Below, piece by piece: positions 56,553 through 64,000 of a DNA stretch of 64,000 nt. Within the stretch, counting starts at the first letter, position 1; every line of letters starts with the position of its first letter. Where the stretch lies: NCBI GenBank assembly GCA_964512165.1, contig CAZEHQ010000002.1, positions 4,763-68,762 on the forward strand, written 5' to 3'. The position numbers and the translations under genes are program-made. This stretch comes from UBA8231 sp964512165. Its GTDB lineage: Bacteria; Latescibacterota; UBA2968; UBA8231. Under the pieces are notes generated by a model, which saw only the letters and a list, made by a program, of their open reading frames with translations, did no database searches and was not told the DNA's origin.

Positions 56553-57676
56553 CCCGCGGCCTCGCCGAGCAGCTCCTCGGTGCCGGCCACCACGTTGTAG
56601 AGGCTGTCGCGCTCGACCGGCTTCCTCCCAGCCTCCACGATCCGGCCCAGCAGCTCCCGCTGCGTCAGGCGCTGCCGGGTCGCCTCGAAGCTCTCGCGGG
56701 TGATCTCGTAATCCATCACCGTGCCGTCGAGATCGTTGGCGCCGTACCAGAGGGCGACCTGGGAGATCTCGATGGTGTTCATGATCCAGAAGGTCTTGAT
56801 GTGGGGGAAGTTGTCGAGCATCAGGCGGCCCACGGCGATCTCGCGCAGGTCGAGCTGCCCGGTGGGGCCGGGCAGGTGGTCGATCTCGGTGCGCTCGGGA
56901 TGGAAGGAGAGGGGGATGTAGCACAGGAACCCTCCCGTCTCGTCCTGGATCTCCCTCAGTCTCGCCAGGTGGTAGACCTTCTCCTCGGTGTTTTCCACGT
57001 GGCCGTAGAGCATGGTGGCGTTGGTGGGCAGGCCGCTGCGGTGGGCGGCGGCGGCGATCTCCAGCCAGTCCTCGGAGTCGGCCTTGGTCCAGAACAGGTC
57101 CTCGTGGACGCGGTCGGAGAACACCTCGGCGCCGCCGCCGGGCAGCGACTCGAGCCCGGCCTCCCGCAGATCGGCGAAGACCTCCTCCATGGGCTTGCGC
57201 GCCACCCTCTGGATCTGGGCCATCTCGATCATGGTGAAGGCCTTGAGGTGTGCCTCCGGGCGCGCCGCCTTCATGGCCCGCAGCAGATCGAGGTAGTACG
57301 GGTAGGGCAGCTTGGGGTTGACGCCCCCCACCATGTGGATCTCGGTGATCGGCGCGTCGCCGTAGTCGTGGATGCGCCGCGCCACCTGCTTCGGATCGAG
57401 GACGTAGCCGCGGTCGTCCTTCGGCTTGACGTAGAAGGAGCAGAACTTGCACAGCTTGTTGCAGATGTTGGTGTAGTTGATGTGCTGGTTGCGCACGTAG
57501 TAGGTGAGATCCCCGTGCCTCGTCTCGCGCACCAGGTTGGCCAGGTAGCCGATGGCGGGCAGGTCGGGGCACTCGTACAGGCGCAGCCCGTCGTCGGCCG
57601 ACAGGCGCCGGCCGTCGAGGATCTTGGCGTGCACGCCGGCCAGACCGGCGCGCTCGATCTGCTCTTCGAGGATCAA
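56549..57676 (-). CDS. mqnE: Aminofutalosine synthase (radical SAM)
   Basis: Radical-SAM enzyme joining 3-[(1-carboxyvinyl)oxy]benzoate and SAM-derived adenosyl to give aminofutalosine. Cluster ligands Cys72-x3-Cys76-x2-Cys79 in NICNKLCKFCSFY. EIHMVGGVNPKLPYPYYLDL near 113, LESLPGGGAEVFSDRVHE near 172 and PLSFHPERTEI near 256 are MqnE-type. 375 residues from TTG 57676, which lacks a clear Shine-Dalgarno sequence; no better start is evident. First of the overlapping set mqnE-mqnC-mqnA-mqnP, 45 bp after menG. Confidence 0.92.
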   Translation of the reverse strand: MILEEQIERAGLAGVHAKILDGRRLSADDGLRLYECPDLPAIGYLANLVRETRHGDLTYYVRNQHINYTNICNKLCKFCSFYVKPKDDRGYVLDPKQVARRIHDYGDAPITEIHMVGGVNPKLPYPYYLDLLRAMKAARPEAHLKAFTMIEMAQIQRVARKPMEEVFADLREAGLESLPGGGAEVFSDRVHEDLFWTKADSEDWLEIAAAAHRSGLPTNATMLYGHVENTEEKVYHLARLREIQDETGGFLCYIPLSFHPERTEIDHLPGPTGQLDLREIAVGRLMLDNFPHIKTFWIMNTIEISQVALWYGANDLDGTVMDYEITRESFEATRQRLTQRELLGRIVEAGRKPVERDSLYNVVAGTEELLGEAAG

Positions 57677-57721
57677 GGGGAGGATTCCGTGGCGGCTCGT
57701 CTCGTGGTGACCGTACCCAAC

Positions 57722-58510
57722 TTACCCAGGCCCCCCTGGCGCGACAACCCCGGGCCGGGGCACCCGGCCCTGGTACACGGCGCTGATCCCGAGGGTCAGC
57801 GGCACGTGGCGGTTGTCCTCGAAGCCGGCTTCCTCCATGAGCTCGAGGAAGGTCCGGCCCTGGGGAAAGACCCCCACCGACTGCGGCAGGTAGGAGTAGG
57901 CCCGGCGGTTGCCGGAGATCAGCCCCCCGACGACGGGGAGCACGCGGCGGAAGTAGAACCGGTAGAGTTGGCGGAAGCCGAAGAGGGTGGGCTCGGTGAA
58001 GTCGAGGACCACCAGCTCGCCGCCGGGGCGCAGGACACGGCGGGCCTCGGCGAGACCGGCGGGGATGTCCCCGAAGTTGCGCACGCCGAAGGCCGCCGTC
58101 ACCAGATCGAAGGTGCCGGCGGCGAAGGGCAGGCGCTCGGCGTCGCCGCCGAGCCAGTCGATCGGGGGGCCCCCGCCCTCGGCGGCCTTGGGCACTCCCA
58201 GGCGGACCATCTCGAGGGCGACGTCGGCGGCCACGATGCGCTCGGCGCCCAGCCGCCGGGCGGCGATGGCGAGATCGCCGGTGCCGGTGGCCACGTCGAG
58301 CAGGCGCCGGGGGGCCTCGTGGCGCACGAGGGACAGGGCGCGCCGCCTCCAGTAGATGTCGATGCCGGCGCTCAGCAGGTGGTTGAGCAGGTCGTAGCGG
58401 TGGGCGATGGCGTTGAACATGTCCCGGACCGCCCGTTTGCGTCTGTTCACCTCTTGGCCGGTCATCTCTGCAGGGATATCCTTCGCGGCCCTTTCGGTGG
58501 ACGTATCCAT
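57722..58510 (-). CDS. menG: Demethylmenaquinone methyltransferase (MenG/UbiE)
   Basis: SAM-dependent C-methyltransferase performing the last step of menaquinone synthesis. MFNAIAHRYDLLNHLLSAGI near residue 31 and LLDVATGTGDLAIA near 70 (SAM loop) with VTAAFGVRNFGD near 137 are UbiE/MenG motifs. 262 residues. ATG 58510 shares two bases with the ATG of the divergent histidine kinase (CATG 58508-58511); Met16 at 58465 is an alternative start that would remove the overlap. In a menaquinone operon the MenG role is preferred over ubiquinone. Confidence 0.92.
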   Translation of the reverse strand: MDTSTERAAKDIPAEMTGQEVNRRKRAVRDMFNAIAHRYDLLNHLLSAGIDIYWRRRALSLVRHEAPRRLLDVATGTGDLAIAARRLGAERIVAADVALEMVRLGVPKAAEGGGPPIDWLGGDAERLPFAAGTFDLVTAAFGVRNFGDIPAGLAEARRVLRPGGELVVLDFTEPTLFGFRQLYRFYFRRVLPVVGGLISGNRRAYSYLPQSVGVFPQGRTFLELMEEAGFEDNRHVPLTLGISAVYQGRVPRPGVVAPGGPG

Positions 58511-59597
58511 GAGTGAGCGCGAGCCTACCGGTTCCGGGAACCGGTGTCAATCGGACGAGGGGCGGGCAGCCCTGGCCTGGGAGGCCCTGCGGGCCATGCC
58601 GGACGCCGTGCTGCTCTTCGAAGACGGAGGTGCGGTCGGCTTCGCCAATTCGGCGGCTTCCGAGTTGCTTGGGGAGGCCGCGCAGGCCGGGGCGAGCCGG
58701 AGCGCCGTCCTCGAGCGGTCCGCCCCCCTGGCGGACCTGGTGAGCCAGGCCTGGCGCAGCCGAAACCCGCGCACGGCCGTGGACGTGCCCTGCGACGGCC
58801 GCCGCCTGCAGGCCTGGGTGACTCCCTTCGACGGGGGCTGCCTGCTCATTCTGCGCGAGTCCACGGGGGACCCCCCCGACCGGCACCTGTGGCAGGCGGA
58901 GCGGATGGCGGCCCTCGGGCGGCTGGCCGGGTCGGTGGCCCACGAGGTGCGCAATCCCCTCGGCGCGGTGGACATCCAGCTTCAGCTGCTGGCCCGGGAC
59001 GCCGAGTCCCTCGGGGAGGAGACCGCCGACCGCGTGCGCGAGCGCGTCGGCCGGGCGCGGGCGGAGGTCCGCCGCCTCGACGGCATCGTGCAGAACTTCC
59101 TCCGGTTCTCGCGCCCGCCCGAGGTGCGCCTGGCGCCGACGGACCCGGCCCTGGTGGTGCAGCGCATGCACGAGCTGGTGGCTCCCGAGGCCCGGGAGCG
59201 GGGCATCCGTCTCGAGCTGAAGCTGCCGCCGCGGATCCCCCCGGTGCACGCCGACGAGAACCTGCTCAGCCAGGCGCTGCTGAACGTGCTGATCAACGCC
59301 TTCCAGGCGGTGGAGGAGGCGGGCGAGGATCCCCTCGTGGAGCTGACTCTCGAGGAGGCGAGGCCGGCGGAGGTGCGGATCCAGGTGAAGGACAACGGTT
59401 GCGGGGTTTCCCCCGAGGATCTGGAGAGGGTTTTCGAGTACTACTATACTACCAAGGACAGCGGCACCGGCCTGGGATTGTCCATCGCCCAGGGCATCCT
59501 GCGGCAGCACGGCGGCAGCCTGCATCTGACCAGCCGCCCCCAGGGTGGAACCACCGTCTCCCTTCTCCTGCCCACCAGCTCCCCCAACCCCTCCTGA
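58509..59597 (+). CDS. Soluble PAS-type sensor histidine kinase (NtrB-like)
   Basis: 362 residues, no membrane segment, so a cytoplasmic sensor. A PAS-like N-terminal region (ALRAMPDAVLLFEDGGAVGFAN near residue 27) precedes the phospho-acceptor His145 in GSVAHEVRNPLGAV. The ATPase domain shows the N box ALLNVLINAFQAVEE, G1 VKDNGCGV and G2 SGTGLGLSIAQGIL. HExRNPL and the lone PAS domain match NtrB-type kinases. The NtrC-like regulator gene follows 19 bp downstream. ATG 58509 shares the CATG with menG; no good Shine-Dalgarno sequence precedes it. Confidence 0.88.
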   Translation: MSEREPTGSGNRCQSDEGRAALAWEALRAMPDAVLLFEDGGAVGFANSAASELLGEAAQAGASRSAVLERSAPLADLVSQAWRSRNPRTAVDVPCDGRRLQAWVTPFDGGCLLILRESTGDPPDRHLWQAERMAALGRLAGSVAHEVRNPLGAVDIQLQLLARDAESLGEETADRVRERVGRARAEVRRLDGIVQNFLRFSRPPEVRLAPTDPALVVQRMHELVAPEARERGIRLELKLPPRIPPVHADENLLSQALLNVLINAFQAVEEAGEDPLVELTLEEARPAEVRIQVKDNGCGVSPEDLERVFEYYYTTKDSGTGLGLSIAQGILRQHGGSLHLTSRPQGGTTVSLLLPTSSPNPS

Positions 59598-59616
59598 GCC
59601 CTCGCCGCACCCTCGC

Positions 59617-61005
<1,389 letters not shown>

Positions 61006-61123
61006 CCTGCTGCAGGAATTGCACGCCGGCGCCGGACCGCTCGCCGGCAAGTTCCGCCAGGGCCGCGGCCTTGATTCCATAACTCCAGTAATAACTACCA
61101 GATACATGTGCTCTCGGTGTCTA

Positions 61124-61139
61124 TGGCACCGACTTTGCA
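61124..61139 (+). promoter_or_regulatory. Sigma-54 promoter between the NtrC-like regulator and the PtsN-like gene
   Basis: TGGCACCGACTTTGCA: GG (61125-61126) and GC (61137-61138) are exactly 10 nt apart, as sigma-54 holoenzyme needs, and TGGCAC and TTTGCA match both elements. Start of transcription would be near 61149, leaving about 150 nt before ATG 61300. No clear enhancer repeat is visible in 61006-61110, but a moderately A/T-rich stretch (61085-61120) lies there. Confidence 0.75.
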
Positions 61140-61299
61140 TATGACACTGCGGGCGGCAGACCAGACGCCCCATGGCAGCCCCCGACGCCGGACCGCTACC
61201 GGGGTCGGGATCATCGATGCGACACGTTCCGCGGTTTCCACCCGTTCCCGGAGCGCAAGAATTGCAGCCCTCGTCCGGCACCTTCGAGTCGTCCTGCGG

Positions 61300-61836
61300 A
61301 TGTACGGCACTTTGACCAGTGATCGGGGGGTGGGTGCAGAATATGCGCCTGCCGCTGCCGGTGAGTTGGCGGACATCGTCTCTCACCCCGCCCTGATGAT
61401 CCCGGACCTGGCCGCCCAAAGCAAGATCGCGGCCATCAAGGAGCTCGCCGACCGTCTCCGCGGGCAGGAGGTGGTCGCGGACAGCCTCGCCTTCATGCAG
61501 GCGGTCCTGGAGCGCGAGAACCTGAGCAGCACGGTCCTGGCGGAGGGCCGCATCGCGCTGCCCCACGCCCGGGGCCGCATGGTGCGCCGCCTGGGCCTGG
61601 CCATGGCCCGCACGAGGGCGCCGATCGAGTTCCCCTCGGGCGACGATCGCCAGGAGGTCGGCATGATCTGCCTGATCGCCGTGCCCTTCGATGCCCCCGG
61701 CCTCTACCTGAGGCTGCTGGGGGCGCTGGCCCGCGTCTTCGGAGACGCGGACTTCGTCTCGGCCATGGAGCACGCCGAGACGGCCGAAGAGATGCAGTTC
61801 CTGCTGGTGGACCGGGCGCGATGGATCGAGTCCTGA
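61300..61836 (+). CDS. PTS EIIA (mannitol/fructose-type, PtsN-like) domain protein
   Basis: About 178 residues. EIIA type 2 domain with the phosphorylatable His in RIALPHARG near residue 85, preceded by KIAAIKELADRLRG and followed by GMICLIAVPFDAPGLYLRLLGALARVF, the family pattern; PtsN proteins link nitrogen PTS phosphorylation to regulation. The start is uncertain: ATG 61300, GTG 61330 and TTG 61369 are all possible and none has a strong Shine-Dalgarno sequence; the open frame continues upstream but lies before the predicted sigma-54 start site. The sigma factor gene follows after 50 bp, probably on the same transcript. Confidence 0.8.
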   Translation: MYGTLTSDRGVGAEYAPAAAGELADIVSHPALMIPDLAAQSKIAAIKELADRLRGQEVVADSLAFMQAVLERENLSSTVLAEGRIALPHARGRMVRRLGLAMARTRAPIEFPSGDDRQEVGMICLIAVPFDAPGLYLRLLGALARVFGDADFVSAMEHAETAEEMQFLLVDRARWIES

Positions 61837-61886
61837 GCGCGCCCCCGAGCCGGAAGAGATATCCCTAACCGAATCAAGGAGTAGTG

Positions 61887-62759
61887 ATGGCTTACCCTCT
61901 GCATGAGGTCCTCAACAAGGAAGAGAGCACTCTCAGGCTCTACTTCGACGACATCGCCGATTCCACCCCCCTGTCGCGGGAGGAGGAGGTGGCGCTGTCG
62001 GCTCGCATTCACGCCGGCGACATGGGGGCTCGCGACGAGCTCGTGCAGGCCAACCTGCGCTTCGTCATCGACGTGGCCAAGAACTACCAGAACCGCGGCC
62101 TGTCGCTGGCCGACCTGATCAGCGCCGGGAACGTGGGCCTCATGACGGCCGCCGAGCGGTTCGACGGCACCAAGGGGTTCAAGTTCATCTCCTACGCCGT
62201 CTGGTGGATCAAGCAGTCGATCCTGCAGACGATCGCCGACCACGCCCGCACGGTGCGCCTGCCGCTGAACAAGCTGAGCCTGCTCAAGGACATCTCGCGG
62301 GCGTCGCACAAGCTCGGCCAGGGCCGTGACACCGAGCCCGAGATCGAGGAGATCGCCGCCGAGCTGGAGGTCTCTCCGCAGGAGGTGCAGGACACGATCC
62401 TGAGCGCCCGCTCGGTCCGCTCCCTCGACGAGAGCTTCGAGGAGGACGACGAGCGCAGCCTGATGAACGTGCTGCGCGACGACGACCAGGCACCGCCCGA
62501 CGGCGACGTGATGGAGGAGACGGCGCGGCGCCAGCTGGAGAACGTGCTGGAGGCCCTGGACGAGCGCGAGTTCAAGATCATTCGCCTCTACTTCGGGCTC
62601 GAGGGCGCCGAGGCGATGACCCTGGAGCAGATCGGCGGCCTGATGAACCTGACCCGCGAGCGCGTCCGGCAGCTGAAGGAGCGCGCCCTGGGCAAGCTGC
62701 GCCACCCCCAGCGCTACCACGCGCTGATGGCGATCTGCGACGAGACGGAGGTCTTCTGA
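61887..62759 (+). CDS. RNA polymerase sigma-70 family factor, RpoD-like (second of two)
   Basis: 290 residues with the same layout as the factor at 5495: TLRLYFDDIADSTPLSREEE (region 1.2), LISAGNVGLMTAAERFDG, KFISYAVWWIKQSIL (2.4), TVRLPLNKLSLLKDI (3) and MTLEQIGGLMNLTRERVRQL (4.2). ATG 61887 has AAGGAG 5 nt upstream and is preferred over GTG 61884. Downstream of a sigma-54 promoter and the PtsN-like gene, this factor may be made under sigma-54 control, a sigma cascade. A strong terminator follows 36 bp after the stop. Confidence 0.92.
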   Translation: MAYPLHEVLNKEESTLRLYFDDIADSTPLSREEEVALSARIHAGDMGARDELVQANLRFVIDVAKNYQNRGLSLADLISAGNVGLMTAAERFDGTKGFKFISYAVWWIKQSILQTIADHARTVRLPLNKLSLLKDISRASHKLGQGRDTEPEIEEIAAELEVSPQEVQDTILSARSVRSLDESFEEDDERSLMNVLRDDDQAPPDGDVMEETARRQLENVLEALDEREFKIIRLYFGLEGAEAMTLEQIGGLMNLTRERVRQLKERALGKLRHPQRYHALMAICDETEVF

Positions 62760-62795
62760 GCGGCGCCTGAACGCTTGCAGCACGGCCTTTCAGGA

Positions 62796-62829
62796 GAGCC
62801 GGTCCCCCTCGGGGGCCGGCTCTTTCTGT
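62796..62829 (+). terminator. Rho-independent terminator after the second sigma factor
   Basis: Twelve-bp stem (GAGCCGGTCCCC with GGGGGCCGGCTC, one G-T pair) with a CTC loop, then TTTCTGT. A clear intrinsic terminator. Confidence 0.85.
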
Positions 62830-62855
62830 AGGATGGCTTTGGGTTCTGTAACCTG

Positions 62856-62884
62856 GAAATTTCGGTTGAGCACACCGAGATTTC
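62856..62884. repeat. 11-bp imperfect palindrome upstream of the AAA/DUF4143 gene
   Basis: GAAATTTCGGT (62856-62866) and ACCGAGATTTC (62874-62884), one mismatch, 7-nt spacer, ending 17 bp before ATG 62902. It is well placed to be an operator for autorepression or a hairpin over the ribosome-binding region. Confidence 0.6.
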
Positions 62885-62901
62885 ATTGTAGCTTCCCTGC
62901 A

Positions 62902-64000
62902 TGAACAGGAGAGAGAGAGAACGGGACAGAATCCTTGCACTGCTGCGGGACCATCCGGTGGCCGCCATCATCGGGGCCCGCCAGGTGGGCAAGAGCACCC
63001 TCGCGGGGCTCGTCGCTTCCGCCTGGGAGGGGCCCGTCGAGCGATTCGACCTCGAGGACGAGACCGATCTGGCGCGATTGGCCGATCCGTTGCGGGCCCT
63101 GCGGCCACTGCCGGGTCTGGTCCTGCTTGACGAAATCCAGCGCGTCCCCCAGCTCTTCCCCGCCCTGCGCGTGCTCGCGGACCGGCCCGGCGCGCCGGCC
63201 CGGTTCCTGATTCTGGGAAGCGCTTCCCCCGAGCTGCTTCGGCAGTCGTCCGAAACCCTCGCGGGGCGCATCGCCTACCGCGAGCTGGGCGGGTTCGCCC
63301 TCGACGAGACCGGCGACACCCCCGCGCGGCTCTGGCGGCGAGGCGGCTTCCCGCGTTCCTACCTGGCCAAGGGCGAAGGGCAGAGCTTCGAGTGGCGCCG
63401 GGAGTTCGTGCGCACCTTCCTGGAGCGCGACCTGCCCCAGCTCGGCGTCAACGTGAGCGCCCGCACCATGCGCCGGTTCTGGACCATGCTCGCCCACTAC
63501 CACGGGCAGGTGTGGAACGCGTCCGAGTTCGCCCGCTCCTTCGGCGTCGCCGATACCACGGTCCGGTCCTACCTCGAGCACCTGGAGTCGGCGCTGGTGG
63601 TGCGGCAACTGCAGCCCTGGCACGAGAACATCTCCAAGCGGCAGGTCAAGGCGCCGCGCGTCTACCTGCGGGACAGCGGCCTGCTGCACGCGCTGCTCAA
63701 CCTGCCCACCCAGCGGGATCTGGAGGGCCATCCGAAGGTGGGCGCTTCCTGGGAGGGTTTCGTCATCGACCAGGTGATCCGCCTTGCGGACGCCGCGCCG
63801 GAGGACTGCCATTTCTGGGCCACCCACGCCGGGGCGGAGCTGGACCTGCTCGTTCACAAGGGCGGGCAGCGACTCGGCTTCGAGGTGAAGCTCACCTCGG
63901 CCCCGCGCACGACCCGGAGCATGCACATCGCCCGCGAGGACCTGCGCCTGGACCGGCTCGACGTGATCCACGCCGGAACCCGGACCTTCGACATGGCCGA
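62902..64000 (+). CDS. AAA_14/DUF4143 family ATPase (runs off the right edge)
   Basis: At least 366 residues; no stop before base 64000. N-terminal P-loop IIGARQVGKST near residue 22, Walker B LVLLDEIQRVPQLF near 70, LILGSASPELL near 100, then DUF4143 with FLERDLPQLG and VRSYLEHLESALVVRQLQPW, and a C-terminal restriction-endonuclease-like segment ELDLLVHKGGQRLGFEVKLT (PD-(D/E)XK-like E-LD-EVK). The family is abundant in archaea and bacteria, often linked to defence, plasmid maintenance or surface functions, but the reaction is not established. ATG 62902 is 17 bp after a palindrome. Confidence 0.88.

Noticed and set aside
61141..61299. N-terminal extension of the PtsN-like protein from ATG 61141
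   Set aside because: It would start before the predicted sigma-54 transcription start (about 61149), and its Arg/Ser/Thr-rich residues do not resemble any EIIA extension.

Overview
The window is GC-rich bacterial DNA, densely packed and with many GTG/TTG starts and 4-nt gene overlaps. I see no rRNA, tRNA, CRISPR array, transposase or phage gene. The organism is Gram-negative (TolC-type outer membrane channel, LpxH-like phosphoesterase, lipoprotein), makes menaquinone by the futalosine route (mqnA, mqnC, mqnE, mqnP, ubiX, menG), and has short RpoD-like sigma factors resembling those of the Fibrobacteres-Chlorobi-Bacteroidetes side of the tree. The density of phytanoyl-CoA dioxygenase-like (PhyH), Gfo/Idh/MocA, M81 and amidohydrolase genes suggests an uncultured lineage such as Latescibacterota or Poribacteria. 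That placement is inference.

Layout. 1-9.1 kb: housekeeping and stress genes (AddA-like helicase-nuclease end, purM, PolB-like 3'-5' exonuclease, Fic AMPylase, RpoD-like sigma factor, an oxidoreductase, glutathionyl-hydroquinone reductase, msrA). 9.2-11.9 kb: two paralogous ABC-2 permeases without an ATPase. 12.2-37.7 kb: a catabolic/accessory island with two enolase-superfamily proteins, five PhyH-like proteins, four Gfo/Idh/MocA oxidoreductases, four amidohydrolases, a CocE-like hydrolase, a sugar isomerase, a sulfatase, a beta-propeller, two M81 proteins and a UxuA-like dehydratase, interrupted by hemF and a cold-shock gene. Within it, 21.5-29.3 kb is a seven-gene operon in which every junction is a start/stop overlap, and which contains a SUI1/YciH translation factor. 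37.7-40.5 kb: surface-carbohydrate type genes (SGNH hydrolase, PIG-L deacetylase, GalE-like epimerase). 40.6-50.8 kb: TolC-like channel, DksA-like factor, UVR-motif protein, HEAT lipoprotein, Mrp ATPase, M23 peptidase, LpxH-like phosphoesterase, RNA m5C methyltransferase, GH113-like glycosidase. 51.1-58.5 kb: menaquinone operon with a YjhG-type dehydratase embedded in it. 58.5-62.8 kb: soluble NtrB-like kinase, NtrC-like regulator, a consensus sigma-54 promoter, a PtsN-like EIIA protein and a second RpoD-like sigma factor. The right edge cuts an AAA/DUF4143 ATPase that has a palindrome upstream.

How the genes may work together. The island looks like uptake-independent catabolism of sulfated or otherwise modified sugars/sugar acids, with PhyH oxygenases, oxidoreductases, isomerase, dehydratases and lactonase-like hydrolases acting in sequence; the substrate cannot be read from sequence. 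The most system-like signals are (i) the sigma-54 to sigma-70-family cascade at 58.5-62.8 kb, (ii) a second, near-perfect sigma-54 promoter at 50.96 kb with no gene in its sense direction, and (iii) the telescoped 21.5-29.3 kb operon in which two enzymes lack canonical active-site residues.
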